The notes below the pieces were generated by a model. The model saw only the letters and a list, made by a program, of their open reading frames with translations, did not search any database and was not told the origin of the DNA. This document shows, in pieces, positions 25,911 to 37,759 of a stretch of 64,000 bases of DNA (positions are counted from its first letter, which is position 1; each line of letters begins with the position of its first letter). Made by a program: the position numbers and the translations under genes. Source of the stretch: Chaetorhynchus papuensis (lineage: Eukaryota > Chordata > Aves > Passeriformes > Rhipiduridae); the NCBI GenBank assembly GCA_013396525.1, contig VWYX01000281.1:310001-374000 (forward strand), in the 5' to 3' direction.

Positions 25911-26959
25911 AACCTGCAGTGTGCCACAGTAAAGGAGAAGAAATCAAGGGCATGAAGGAGGCTTAGTGCTGACAAGGCACTTTTTTAGGTGAGAATGCAA
26001 CGACTATCTTGACAAATATGCCACAAACACACACATTTCAAGAACCCTTAAGAGTCCTTGTCAGACTAACCCTGGAGTGTGGGAACTCCTTCTGGGCACA
26101 AATCTCGCAAATTATTCAGTTTTGACATTTGAACACAGTACATGAGCCAGGCATCTGAGAGACAAAGATCTTAAGAATACTAATTAAGAAAATTCAGGTC
26201 CAAGTTACACATCAAAATGGTGAAAAAACCCACAACTTTTTGGCTTTGGAGACACATAAATATAAAAAGAAGTACTCCCACACTTACTATGCATTGAACT
26301 AATTAACAAGGAACACATAACGCATCCAGAACACCCCTATTGTGCAGTATTCTCATTGGTATCATGCAGTGATACATAGATCCCTCCTCAATTTCACTGG
26401 AGTGGCAGGACTCCAAAATTACAGTAAAAGCTCCCACTGTTAGTTTTTAAGTGTGCAAGCTCCATTCCAACACATTTTTAACATGCTAGTATGCTCCTGC
26501 TCCCACTGCCCTCAGTTACAACAATTGTGACAGCAATAATAGCATTGTGCCTGCCAGCCTTGTGATGGCCACACACTTCATGACCACACATACACTCCTT
26601 AAACCCAAAAACATCAGTGATCTTGCCTCCAGACTGGTCCTTGTGGTGCACCTCAAATGGCCTGCCTGTATCTTGGCTTCCTGTTTGCAATTCCCGTACC
26701 TGATGTTGACCCACACTCGCAGCTGTCCTCTCCATGTTAAGACTTTTCCTCTAAAGGACTCTGTTAATGTGTAGACATCCAGACAGATTTGCTTCACTGC
26801 AATGCTTTTGCCTCAGGAATCACTTACCTTATCAAACATCTTGGTAGTCTGACATGGTCTAGCTTTGATGAACCATAATGTGGCTGAACCCATTTTTCAC
26901 TTACCTCTAAGAATTTTCTCAGCCAAATTAACAAGGCATGGAGTTGCTGTTCCTCTCCC
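25911..26959. other. Intergenic DNA with a block open in several frames
   Basis: Nothing is nameable in this stretch. Between 26478 and 26797 two minus-strand frames (85 and 93 codons) and one plus-strand frame (75 codons) are all open, and the base composition is richer in GC than its neighbours. No domain is recognised. A donor-like CAG|GTACGG lies on the minus strand inside the block. Confidence 0.4.
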
Positions 26960-28290
26960 TCCCTCTGCCTTTTTAGAAGACAGGTTTCCTGTTATCCAAC
27001 AGTCTCCAATAACAGTGCTTCACCCCCAACTTTGCTGATTTTTTAAAAGTGTTGCTCAGGACTTGACACAATAGATACCAATTTTTTCAACATTTTGGGT
27101 GCAATTTTCTGGGACCTGTCACAAGAAACAGCCTAACTTATGCTTCCACTTCACATCTGCTAATACCATATTTTACATTATCTTGCTTACTTTATGCTCT
27201 CTGCAAATATCCTCACCCTAATTTTTCTTTTCATTGAAAACTGAGGCAATGTATTTGTTCAATATTTGGAGCAGCCTTCATCTCATCCCTGGCATTTAGC
27301 CACCATGTATCTTACTTCTTTGAATCACTTTTATTTTTATAGTTGTGAAGAATTCTTTGTTATCTGTTATCCTTTTCTTTGCAACATCTGGTTCAGCTAG
27401 ATTTTTATCCATTCTTTCTCTCTGATCCTGCAGTTTCCAACCCAGCAAACTGTACTTCTCCTATTTCCTGTGGGTTCATTCATTTTCAGGTAGTTACTTA
27501 TCCACTAGCTCCACAATTATTCTTGACCTATTCCAACCTCTTTTATGGGATGAAAGTGCTATACCGGGTTTTCCATTTTGTATTTAAAGTAAATCCATTA
27601 TTCTTCCACACTCAAATGCTAGGTCCATGAAGCCTCACCAATCATTTTTCATAGTTTCTTAATGTTTGCCCTCTGATATCCCGGACAGTAGGATACTCTT
27701 GTAGATCTAGTCTTGGTTCTCAAGAAATATGCAGTAAATAATGTTAGTCATTCATCAGAAATTATTTTCCATAATCAAATTATTTTTTAAAGGAATTATA
27801 ATACCCTTATATTTTACTGAAAAGAATTATAGCACAGCTTCCCTTTAGGCTGTTGAGTCTGATCAGTGGCTGCTGGTAAATAAAAAGTTGATTGCCCATC
27901 ACACCCAATAATACATGCTGCACATGGTCTTTGTCTGGCAGCTGTCTAGGGAATTGAAGTCTTCCCCAACCTTGCTGTTATTTACTGTTGATGAAAACCT
28001 CTATTCATAACCATTCCTAAACCTGAGAGTCTTTACCAGATTTTGGGGCATTTCTATTATTCTTATCCACTACAATTTTCAAAATAAATTTCTAATTTGT
28101 ACCATCACCATCTCTGTTTTCTCCATCTATTACTTCATTCATTTCTATTAAAAATAGTAATTAATAGTACAAATACTACCTCTATCCTATTTTTGCTCCT
28201 TTCTTCAACCTCTCCAGGTAAGAGGATGCAAAGAGAAAAAAGTAGATTTGTCTTTGGCCCTAGCTCCTGACTTATCGATCTTCATAAACT
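26960..28290 (-). repeat. Ancient CR1/L3-like LINE relic
   Basis: The text around 27236-27300 ('AAAACTGAGGCAATGTATTT' then 'GTTCAATATTTGGAGCAGCC') and around 27950 ('GGGAATTGAAGTCTTCCCCA') resembles antisense blocks of old vertebrate CR1/L3 elements ('actgaggcaaaatactcatt', 'attgaagtcccccat'). The order of blocks suits a minus-strand copy. It is heavily mutated, has no open frame, and its borders are guesses. This is from memory of the consensus and needs a repeat-library search. Confidence 0.4.
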
Positions 28291-29049
28291 ATAGGGTTAG
28301 TACCTGAGAAAATTGTCTCTTTCCATCTAACCATTTCCTGGGGAAATCAGCCAAAGACTGAATATTTTAAATACATGTACACACATACATTTAGAGGATG
28401 GAACAGAAGAAAAACAAGAATGTTAAGTAGAGTTGTGCATTTTGCAAGTGGGAGAACACAACATAAGCAAAGCACTTGGCAGCCTATCAAAAACATTATT
28501 CACAAAAAGAATTTATTTAGTTCTCTGCTAAACAGAAGTCAGGCAAAAGGAACAGTGGACACCAAAACAGCACAGTGCCTTTGGCTACTTCTTCTCAGTT
28601 GTTGCTAGACTCTTTCAGACAGAAGTCACACATCCCCACAGTTTGTAGCACTAGAAGCAACAGCTGGCAGTTCCTGGGAAGGAGCAGAAGTGTCAGAATC
28701 TGCAGAGGGAATAAAAACTGAGACAGTGAGATCTCGAAATTGATAGACACCATGTAAGAAAAAGAATAGCCCTGCAGTGTCTCTTGACTATTGATATTTC
28801 TTGTCTTAGCCTACACCTGCCTTAACCTATGTCTCTGAGATGCCTGGTTTTGTCATTTAATTAGTATTTCTCGTTGCTGTGGTATTTTATCTCTGATAAA
28901 TATATCTCTGATAAATGTATTTTTTAAGGGAAGAAGAAAGCTGAAAGGAAAGTTTGGGACAATTCTGATCTCCACCAGGAGTCAAACTGGCCTAGAAGAG
29001 ATCCCGAAGTGACGCCAAGGCTGAGACACGGGTAGGACATATAACGAAT
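28291..29049. other. TMEM255B proximal upstream region
   Basis: AT-leaning sequence that passes into the CpG island at about 29050. I see no TATA box at a useful distance from the island. A CRE/ATF-like TGACGCCA lies at 29010-29017. No gene is recognised. Confidence 0.45.
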
Positions 29050-29800
29050 TAAGCGGCTGATAGCTGTACAAGTAAGGACCCGGTCCGCGCTTCCCCCGAG
29101 GGCGGCGGGAGCGGCGGCGGGAGCGGCGGGGAGCGGGGCCAGGTCGGGTTGGGCGGCCGGGTCCCCCCGCGGCGGGGGCAGCGCCGCTCGCCCCGCCCCG
29201 GCCCCGCCGCGCCCCGCGGGGCGGACCCGCCGCACCCCCACCCCGGGCAGNGCGCCGGCCGCAGCGCGGAGCGGAGCGGGGCGAGGCGCCCGCGGGAGAT
29301 GATGGCCCCGCCGCCCGCCCCCGCCGTGTCGGGCCCGCTGGCCGTGCTGGACCCCACAGGTGAGCCTGGCACCTGCCCCGCCGGGTGCGTGAGCCCCGGG
29401 GGTGCGGCGGGGAGAGCGGCGGGGCTGGACGGCCGGGCTGCCCCGGGTGGGCGCCGCTGCCCCGGCGCTTCGGCCAGCGGGACGGGAGGGAGCGGGCAGG
29501 GACCGTGCCCGGACTGAGCCCCGCAGAGCGGCGGCGCAGGGGGGCTCAGCCCGAGATCGCCGGCGCCGTGCGCGCTGCCGCTCATCCTCTCGCTCGCCGA
29601 GGTGTTTAAAAATACCGGTTCTTCTTCAGAGCTTTCAGCTGCGCTTGGTGAATCCCTGTGCTGGAGGTTTAACATTCGGAGGAATAGCTTGGTACGGGAC
29701 GCGGACAGGAAATTAATGTAAGAGCCATCGTGCTGTGCTCGATGGCCACGGCCGGCGGCTGTGCTGGAGCAGGCGGTGCCCGCAGGTGCGGGGCGGGCTG
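29050..29800 (+). promoter_or_regulatory. TMEM255B: CpG-island promoter of TMEM255B
   Basis: An abrupt rise in G+C with abundant CpG surrounds coding exon 1, strongest at about 29080-29610, while the flanks are AT-leaning. GC boxes of the Sp1 type are visible: GGGCGG at 29151-29156, CCCCGCCCC at 29191-29199 and GGGCGG at 29791-29796. No TATA box is seen, so initiation is probably dispersed somewhere in about 29080-29290. The 5' UTR start cannot be set from sequence alone. One ambiguous base lies at 29251. Confidence 0.75.
29299..29359 (+). CDS. TMEM255B: TMEM255B coding exon 1
   Basis: This exon encodes the cytoplasm-side start of transmembrane protein 255B: about 20 residues, rich in Pro and Ala, ending in GPLAVLDPT plus one base of the next codon. 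The end resembles the N-terminus of human TMEM255B (GPLGLLDPA, from memory). The border is CACAG|GTGAGC, a good donor, leaving phase 1. Two ATGs are adjacent, at 29299 and 29302. The second has the better context (A at -3, G at +4), so translation may begin at either and the protein differs by one Met. No in-frame upstream ATG is seen in the island. The gene's function is poorly known; family members are multi-pass membrane proteins. Confidence 0.85.
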
Positions 29801-32800
29801 GGGACAGGTGTTGGGTTAGTTTCCTTCCTCCTGGTTCTCCTAACTGAACGGTGAGCTGCTTGTGTTTACAGCGTGCGTCCTGAAATACAAACATATCGGC
29901 AAAAGAAAGGTCAAGTACTTCATTATTCCAGCGGAATTTGTTAAAGTTTAGAAAATACAGAACTTATTGCTAGGAATTACTCTGTAGCATTTGAAAGGAT
30001 AAGCAGAGACTTTGCTATGCACTCAAGGATCTTAACAGCTGGATAAAAAGTGTATCAGATCTTAATTTTTGTCTTAAACTTGGAAGAAAAATGATGTTAG
30101 TGTTGAAAATGTGGCCATGGAAGATGTGCTGTAACTTTAAAACATTTTCAGGTAGTCATTGGAAAAAGAAGAATCTGTATGCCAGCTTTAAACTAGTGAT
30201 TAGCTGCTCACTAAATTATTTATTGGTGAAACAATTGCTGCCAAAACGATGAGGTCATAGTGATACTGCAAGGTATCACTTACTATAGCCATACTACAAT
30301 AGTCTGTCAGGGCTTGTGGGATTGCTTTTGCATTTTGTTCAGTATGGACATTTTGTGGTACAATTGTAAACTGTTTCCCATGGTCTTGAATATATAATGC
30401 ACTCTTGGAATCTTACTCAACAAATTAATAATAAAAGTAAGAGATGGGCCTGATAAAAGCTGCTGTCTTGTGGCTTGAAATGAATGTTGTTGCATCTGGT
30501 TTAATTAGTTCAGCACTCTGGACAAGTCAAGCATTTAATCAGAGGAGGGAAAGTAATCACCAACAGCAGGTGTGAGTATCTCTTTTAAGCATCTCAATCC
30601 GTCACATTTAATTTTGGGAGGCAATGTAGGATTAATTCAATTTCTCTGGCATGAAACAGTTTTTAAAATACACAAAACTGTAGTTGAGAGAGAGATGGCA
30701 CTGAAGGGAGCATTGCAGTAATTAAACTTATAATTTAGATCCAAAGATCTCCTAAAAATTCTCTCAGTAGCAGCAAAATAGCAGATACCTTTGATACTAG
30801 AGTCTGCCTATGGTGAATTTCCACTTAAATTATCTTATTCTGTGTGCTTAATGCCTCTCTCTGAAACACATCACAATTTTTAGTAGTATTCATCACATAA
30901 TAAAAATGCACTATTTTTTCCTGTTACAAAAGTTTCCTTCTTTTTCTCATAGTGAGATGCTAATATACATTGGGCTGGGCATTATTTGCAATAAGTGTTT
31001 CCATTTAGATCACCATAACTAGATCAAAGAAGAAGGTACGGAATTACATAGTGCTGATATTCAGCAAATGTGATTGTAATCCCAGCTAACTGCTACATCC
31101 TACAGTCACTTTTTTCCTCACCAAAAATCATGCCACACTTTTTTAACAGACGTTGTGATGTCTGAAGATAGATTTTGAAAGAAGTAGTGAAGTCAGCAAA
31201 GTATAGTTTCCTTCGTCTAAATGCAGACTTTTTTAGTTCAGTTGCAGATCATATGTACGTTTTCCAAGGTGGAGAGATGCTGTTTCATTCTATTCTTTCT
31301 TGGCCCCTGGACGCATTCTGTGCCATGGACATGTTTCATCATTAATTAGTTCATCCTCCTTTTAAACTCACTCTTTGCTTCATTCAAATCCAGACCCTAC
31401 TATTCATAGTTAGATCCACCCCTTTGCAATCTCATATGTACCCTCCCCACAAAACCATTCATTTTTCCATAGTCTTCCTGCAAATTTAATCCCCAACAAT
31501 TCCAAAAAAAGCATTGTAAATACAATTTTGTTTTCTGCAGCTGCTGAACGGACAGAAGTTTTTTCTGAGTGCAGCAGAGTGTGGTCTTCAGCAGGTACTT
31601 TTTCTTTTTGCTCTCTGGAGGGTGATCTCAATTTCTCTCCTCACGGGCCTTTCTCTGTCCCAAGGAGGCAGCAGTCTGGTGTCTCTCCTCCTTGTCCTGG
31701 TGGCGTTTTCTCTCCTTCCATTTTCAAAGCAGGGTTGAATGGCTCAAGCAGATACTTTGCCTGACAGATGTTCAGTAAGCAAAGCAGAGATTGTTTCTGT
31801 GACTGTTCCTTTTTGTGCACAATTTAGGTCTGCACCAGGCAGAGCACAAGCCAGTCATGTGGAAGCTTTGTTGCCTCTCTAAATTATCTGTAGTGCCTGT
31901 TGCTACAGTTAATACTGCAGAAAACTGAGTGCCCAAGTCAATACTTCACTGGCCAAAACTGCTGAAGAATATTGCCAATAGATGTTAATAACATATTCAC
32001 ACCCTCTATTGATCCCAGCCTCAAGCTAATGCTAGTAAGGGTATGACAAAGTTTCTTCCTACAAGCTTGGTTTTTAGTATGCTAAGTATAAGAATTTTAA
32101 GTTACAACTAAATTGCATTAAGGCCCGGACTAGGACTTTGATAATATTCATACTGAATCATTGTTAAAGAAGTTGAAGGTAATAAATGTCAAAATTATTC
32201 TGAGAGTTACTTCAGTACTAAAAAATTGGAAAGTGAATAGCCTCCATTAACTGTTTCCTGCACTCCAGGAACAGTGGTGTTGGCAGAAAATTCAGGCTAC
32301 AAATATTGACAGCAATGTTTCCTCTGCTCTTAATTTAACTGCTGTTCTTGTATATGGCCAAGCCTTGCCACAGAGAGTGTCACAGAAGAAGGCTGGAGCA
32401 GGCACACTGCCTGGGCTGGAGACAGGGCTTCTGAGTCTTTTGGCTGGCAGGTACATTACAAACAGATCCAAATAAACTGCATAGCAACTGCTACAAACAG
32501 CAGTAAACAAAGGCTTGGAAAATCTTGGGACCCAACATGACTGAAAATGCAAAAGGAAGCTAAAAGTAGGAACCCTTTGCAGCTGTAGCTTCTGAAGATT
32601 TTATGCTGCTTTGCAAGTATTACTTAGGCCTCCCAGTATGCTGGTGGTTTAGATGCATATAATTACACGTATTTTGATAGAGCAAAGATTTTTATTGTTG
32701 TGACTAAGGAGAGCCAAACAGCCATGATAAAACCCAATTTAGGCCTGATTTCTACCCATCTTCTCTGAGCATATGGAAGTCTTTGAGAATAAATCCTTGC

Positions 32801-33504
32801 ATGTCCCAGCCGCTTCTCCAGAAAGGGCCTTTCTGTGCTCCTGCACATATGTCATCTCTCCTAAGGGTGGAGTTTATAGCCAATGACATGTACTTACCAA
32901 AGTTTCTAAACTGGGCTATGAAAAAAGGGAGATATGATTGGATATTTGCCTCTATTTTGAGATGCAGGTGGTAAAAGATCAATAATTACAAGAGTGGAAG
33001 GGTATTGCATTCATAAATTTCTTCTGGCATGTGTAAATTTCAATGTCAAAATGTAGTTCAGACCAAAAAATGTCCCACCAAATAATGGCATCCTTTTCTG
33101 TTCTGTCTCACTAAATCGACGTCAGATTTACTCCAATGACAAATAAGAGCATGCTTTTCCTAAGACATTTTCCAGCAAACTCAGGGCAATCAATCTCATG
33201 TCTTTCACTATTCAAAACCAGAACTCAGGAAGGTGGGTTGGACCCATAGTTTATCTCCATGCAATCTGATCAACCTTTGCTGGTACAGGTGCTTCTCTGA
33301 GGAAAATGTGGAGGCTCCTCAGGCACTTTTCATGGAAGTGCTCAGTGGTTTCAAAGAGACTTGGCTGAGGAGCATCTGCCCCACTGACTTTGGGAAGGTT
33401 TGTGTTCCTATGTCCCTTTAGAATCTACATTGCAGCTGCGGTTTTGTGTCAGTGGATATGAGCACGCATACCCAACCCACTTTTAGTCTAGCTATCTTGA
33501 CTAT

Positions 33505-34620
33505 CATAAAACCATAGAAGAATTCAGGTCCAACCTCCTGCTCAAAGCTGGGTTACCTATGAGGTCAGACCAGGTTGCTCAGTGCTTTTTCTGTTTGAAT
33601 CTTGAAAACCTCCAAAGCTGGAGAGGACACAAGTTCTTTGGGCAGCCTGTTCCAATGTTTGATTGTCCTAATGTTGATTTTTTTCTCCTTATACCCAGTC
33701 TGAAACACGTTTTTGTATTTCAGTTTGTCTGCTGTCTTTCCTCCTCCTGCTGTGCAACATTATGAAAAGCCCGAGTCTGTTCTCTTGACAACAACTCAAA
33801 GGAATTGGAAGACTGCAACTAGCCCTGACAAAAGTCATCTCATCTCCAGGCTGAGCAAACCCTGTTCCCTCAGCCTCTTCTCATACAGAGATTACCAGCC
33901 CCTGACCTTCTTTGCAGTCCTCTGTTGAATTCACTGCAGTTAATTTATGTATTTCCCTATACTGAGGGCCCAAAACTGAGTGTAATATTTTGTGGTCAAA
34001 AAAGTGCTGAATAGATAGGTGTAGTTCCTCCTCTGATCTACGAAGGATGCTCCTGTTAGTACAGCCCAGGATTCTGTTGCTAGGGCACACTGCTGGTTCA
34101 TGTTCAGCTCATCATCTACCAATACACCCCGGTCCTTTCCAGCAGAGCTGCTTTGCAGCCTGGCAGTCCCTTAACCTGTATCATTGCAAGGCATTGTTCC
34201 TTCCTTTGCTCAGGACTTGGCATCATGTTAAAAACCTTGCTAGAATTAAGGTAAAAGACATCCACTGCTCCTCAAGTCCAGTCTTTTTGCCATAGCAGGC
34301 AACTGGGCTGGTCAGACACACGACTTGGCTCTGATAAGTCCATGCTGACTGTTGCCAATCACCTTTTCCTTCTGTGCCCAGAAATGTCTTACAAGAGGAC
34401 TTGCTCTGCTTTTTTAGTCCCAGCATCCCAGGAACCAAAGTGAAGTTGGTTGGTTTGTAATTCCCTGAATCTTCATTTTGGCCTTTTTAAAAACAGGTGG
34501 AGCATTTGCCTTTCTTCAGTTACTGGGGATTCCCTAATCTCTGTGACTTTTCAAAGATGATAACGTATGACAAGGGCATCAGATATTATTTAAAATCTGG
34601 TAGATGTATTGAATGAATCA
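33505..34620 (-). repeat. Old CR1 LINE copy, long
   Basis: It starts at a diverged 3' end ('AAAACCATAGAAGAATTCAG') and runs through antisense CR1 blocks in order: 'TTTGGGCAGCCTGTTCCAAT', 'CAGGCTGAGCAAACCCTGTT', 'CTCAGCCTCTTCTCATACAG', 'GAGGGCCCAAAACTGAGTGT', then 'TAAGTCCATGCTGACTGTTG' and 'AAAAACAGGTGGAGCATTTG' from the reverse transcriptase region. At over 1 kb it is the longest CR1 copy in the window, but it is strongly diverged with no intact frame. The 5' (right) border is approximate. Confidence 0.8.
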
Positions 34621-35130
34621 GTTTATAGGAATGACAGCTGGCTTGTGGAGCTGCACATCTGAAATCTAGTTTTCCCTCTTGGCCATGTGAACTGGCTTCA
34701 CTGAAAGAACTGTCTTTAACCCCACACACTTGGTGAAAAACTGACTGCTAGCAAGGAACCTCTCGGCTTCCATGTGCCCAGTGACCCTCCATGGATTAAC
34801 AGGGAATTGCCAGAGGAAGACAGCAGAGACACAGGCTGGAGAAGAGGTATTTGGAGAGTCTTAGGAATTATTTCTTGGTCTTTAGCAGGAAGACTTTGTA
34901 CATGCAGGTGAAAGAGACTTGCATAAGCTCAATAGATGGTATTTGTCTTCAGAAAAGTTGCTTGTATTTCATACTAAAAGACTGAAATAATTTTGACTGG
35001 TTCTACTGGAGAAACGTCAGCAAACACAGCTTTTTATTATGAATTCTTTTTTTTACCGATTGAAATTATTTGACTTGGTTTGCAAACATCACTAGTCTTG
35101 TCACTATAAATATTTAACTGAGTTACACAC

Positions 35131-35640
35131 AGAATCACACACAAAATCGCCAGGTTGGAAGAGACCTTCAAGGTCATTGAGTCCAACCCATGCCCCAACA
35201 CCTCAACTAAACTAAACCATAGCACTGAGCACTACATCCAATCTCTTTTTAAACACATCCAGGGATGGTGACTCCACCACCTCCCCGGGTAGGCTATTCC
35301 AATATTTTATGAATCTTTCTGTAAAAAAAGGTCTTCCTAATATCCAATCTATATTTTCCTTGGCGCAGCTTAAGACTCTGTCCTCTTGTTCTGTCAGTTG
35401 TTGCCCGGAAAAANNNNNNNNNNNNNNNNNNNNNNNNNNNNNNNNNNNNNNNNNNNNNNNNNNNNNNNNNNNNNNNNNNNNNNNNNNNNNNNNNNNNNNN
35501 NNNNNNNNNNNNNNNNNNNNNNNNNNNNNNNNNNNNNNNNNNNNNNNNNNNNNNNNNNNNNNNTGCCCTCCTCTGGACACGCTCAAGTGTCTCAACGTCC
35601 TTCCTGAACTGAGGGGCCCAGTTCAGAGTTACATGGCTTT
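35131..35640 (-). repeat. Younger CR1 LINE copy interrupted by gap
   Basis: The left edge 'AGAATCACACACAAAATCGC' leads into 'AGGTTGGAAGAGACCTTCAA' and 'GGTCATTGAGTCCAACCCAT', the 3' end of a recent avian CR1 subfamily. On the minus strand the frame at 35212-35413 gives a readable C-terminal end of CR1 ORF2 (for example ERFIKYWNSLPGEVVESPSL). The right part after the gap ('TGCCCTCCTCTGGACACGCT') is the expected next block. The sense frame stays open up to the gap, consistent with a fairly young insertion, but the copy is 5'-truncated and cannot be an active element. Confidence 0.9.
35414..35563. other. Assembly gap, 150 N
   Basis: A run of exactly 150 N lies inside the CR1 copy. From the CR1 block order on either side, a little under 200 bp of CR1 sequence would be expected between the edges, so the gap length is about right or slightly short. 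Any translation crossing it is meaningless. Confidence 0.98.
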
Positions 35641-36844
35641 CAAATGGCCACAAAAATCAAGTGACTCATTGCAAATGGCTTCTGCTTGCTTTTTGTCTTT
35701 CCTGGGCTACCCCTGCTTTCACTTCCAGCAGTGGCCCCAGACCCTGACCCACACAAGCCTGCCTTCCCCTCTCACCTCCTCCTTCCTGCTGAGGGCTGCT
35801 GCCTCCAGTCTTCAGAGCAACATCACAGTCTCTGCCTTCTCTCAAAGCTGGGCAATCAGGCAGCTTTGTGAGGCTGCAGAGGGAGAGACACTGGCCCTGC
35901 TGTAGCCTGGTTGTGCTCTCTCAGGAACTCCATCCTGCCCTGGTGCAGTGTATGGTACCCTGGCATTGCATGTCCCAGTGCTACAGAGTGATCCTGCACA
36001 CTCCTGCCTTGCCTTTCAAAGTGAGAACACCAGAAATGAGGATCACAGTTTGATTCACTTGGGTGCCTTTTGTTAGTTGGAGTCACGTATCAATGGCTTT
36101 TTAAAATCAGTCTTGTGTAAGTCTGTGCTATGGGCTGGGGCCCTGGTGTGAGTAACCTCTGGCTACAGCTCAGATCCACCACTGGGATAACAAGGTTGAG
36201 TGTTTAGGAGCAGGCTGCAAGCTGGAGGTGAGCATGCTGGTTTTCAGTTTGGGGTATCTGGATCCAAATCCCAGCAAGACTGAATGTATTTCACTGAGCA
36301 GCTACTGTTAGAAAAGTCTCATGTTTAAGTCTCACCTGATAAACTCCATTACAGCTGTGCTTCAGGGATACAGATTGCTTAACCCAGTAGATATGAAGAG
36401 CACATTCATTTTCATGATAGTATGCAGAGTGCCTGCTAATCTTGTTTAAAATATTCGTTTTTCTGTTCAGACCAGGTAGAGTCAAACTGGCACTTCACAC
36501 AGGTAAGAATTTAAGGCCTGCAGGATCCAACTTACCAACATGAACAACACTTAATTATAAATGTTACTGAAGACAAGGCATAATTATATTTGTCACTGAC
36601 TTACAGTTCAGTTTAATAAAAACTCATCTTATGCCTGTACCCAATGTGTGTGCATGAAGCTATACTCTAGCTAATTCTGTGGTTTTTAATTCCTTCTGTT
36701 GTCTGGCAGCAATTACCCTTAGTGGGAGAATAACAGTGGGTTATCAACAGAAAAGATTAACAAAAGAAAATCTTCCATCGTTTTGTATTTGTTCTGCCAT
36801 GATTGCAATAAAAGCTGGGGTTTTTTTCCTCCCACTCCCTACAG

Positions 36845-36987
36845 GACAGTTTGCAAAAAGGAAGAAGACTTCACTTTGGTTCACAGTCGCACTGCTGGTG
36901 GTGTCCATTTTCATACTGACCATAGGTCTGGCAGCTACCACACGAACAGAAAATGTTACTGTGGGAGGCTACTACCCAGGCATTGTT
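36845..36987 (+). CDS. TMEM255B: TMEM255B coding exon 2
   Basis: 143 bases encode about residues 21-68: a split Gly, then QFAKRKKTSLWF, a hydrophobic membrane segment (about residues 31-51), and the family signature ATTRTENVTVGGYYPG. The signature carries one N-glycosylation sequon, NVT, at about 57-59. The RKK run before the membrane segment is consistent with a cytoplasmic N-terminus. RKKTSLWF and ENVTV fit TMEM255B better than its paralogue TMEM255A, which has RKRNSIYV and QNVTV by memory. The acceptor CTCCCTACAG and the donor GTT|GTAAGT are both strong. The exon enters in phase 1 and leaves in phase 0. Confidence 0.95.
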
Positions 36988-37738
36988 GTAAGTAAAAAAC
37001 CCATTTTAGAATATTAGGTACATCCAAATAAAATATTACCAGCTGTAAATGGGAAGCTCTGATAGATTGAAAAAAAAGAGAAAAGACAATTAGTCCTGTT
37101 GATTTCACAGGAGAGAGAAGCTGCTTTGTTTTGATCTTTTTCTAGTGTGTTGTAAAGCAGGGGGGTAACATTCTTCTGAAGTGCCCCAAAGGGGAGGCTG
37201 TTAGGGGGCAGAATGAGGTCAAGGTTGCACTGCCCTGTGCTGGGCTCAGGGAACTGTGTGAAAACCTGTGCTGGACTCCCACTGGTCTCCTTTAAAGGTG
37301 GGTGTCAGCATGACTGGACAGCAGGCATGGGATAGATTTGAACAACCTTTTATAAGTTTACTACTTTGATTGATGGCAGGAAGAGCCACTCCACTCTTGT
37401 GTCTGTGTTCCAGGAATTCTGCTGTGTCCAGGGAAAGCCCTGCTAATGGACATGTGGAGGCTTCTCCCTAACATCCTTTTGTGCAGGCTTGCTGCTCTCA
37501 TACAAGATCCTGTTTCCAAAATCATTCCTCTTGGTTTTGCCTTGGGAAGAGACTGCTTAAAAACGTTCCTGCAGTGGGCACAAGGTTCAAGCTCCACCTG
37601 CTTTGCCCTGTGGTGCCTCTGTGCTACTTCCTTCTACAGAGGAGTAGCCCTGCCAGGCCCTTGCTGGTTCAACCCCCAGGCCCTTTCTGATCTCAGGAAG
37701 AGGGATCAGTTATGCAAAAGTGTGGAAACGCCTGCAGT

Positions 37739-37759
37739 AAAAAAAAAAAAAAAAAAAAA
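37739..37759. repeat. Poly-A run, 21 bases
   Basis: Twenty-one uninterrupted A residues, followed by TTTAAATAC at 37760-37768 and again at 37780-37788. Avian CR1 does not end in poly-A, and I do not recognise the upstream sequence as a retrocopy, so a simple homopolymer is the easiest reading. Confidence 0.85.

Larger units (their letters stand above)
29360..36844 (+). other. TMEM255B: TMEM255B intron 1
   Basis: About 7.5 kb between donor GTGAGC at 29360 and an acceptor with a strong pyrimidine tract ending CCCTACAG at 36844. The first 450 bp are still CpG-rich. The intron holds an old minus-strand CR1 (about 33505-34620) and a younger CR1 that contains the 150-N gap. Elsewhere (29.9-33.5, 34.6-35.1 and 35.65-36.8 kb) I see only unique AT-leaning sequence. 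Confidence 0.8.

Noticed and set aside
1..29000. Search for GRK1 or ATP4B exons, the mammalian neighbours of TMEM255B
   Set aside because: No kinase or ATPase beta-subunit motif could be recognised in any frame, so these genes are either outside the window or elsewhere in this bird.
29149..29517. Plus-strand frame extending TMEM255B exon 1 on both sides
   Set aside because: The upstream part has no ATG in frame and the downstream part reads through the GTGAGC donor into intron 1. Only 29299-29359 fits the protein family and the phase of exon 2.
29049..29894. 281-codon minus-strand frame across the CpG island
   Set aside because: It lies opposite TMEM255B exon 1 in very GC-rich DNA, where stops are rare in all frames. 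The peptide is low-complexity Pro/Ala/Gly/Arg, crosses an N, and matches no family.
35212..35905. Several frames running across the N gap
   Set aside because: They are artefacts of unknown bases inside a CR1 copy. The readable ends are CR1 ORF2 remnants or their antisense.
36679..37017. 112-codon plus-strand frame around exon 2
   Set aside because: Only the middle part is TMEM255B exon 2. The ends run into intron sequence on both sides of clear AG and GT splice signals.
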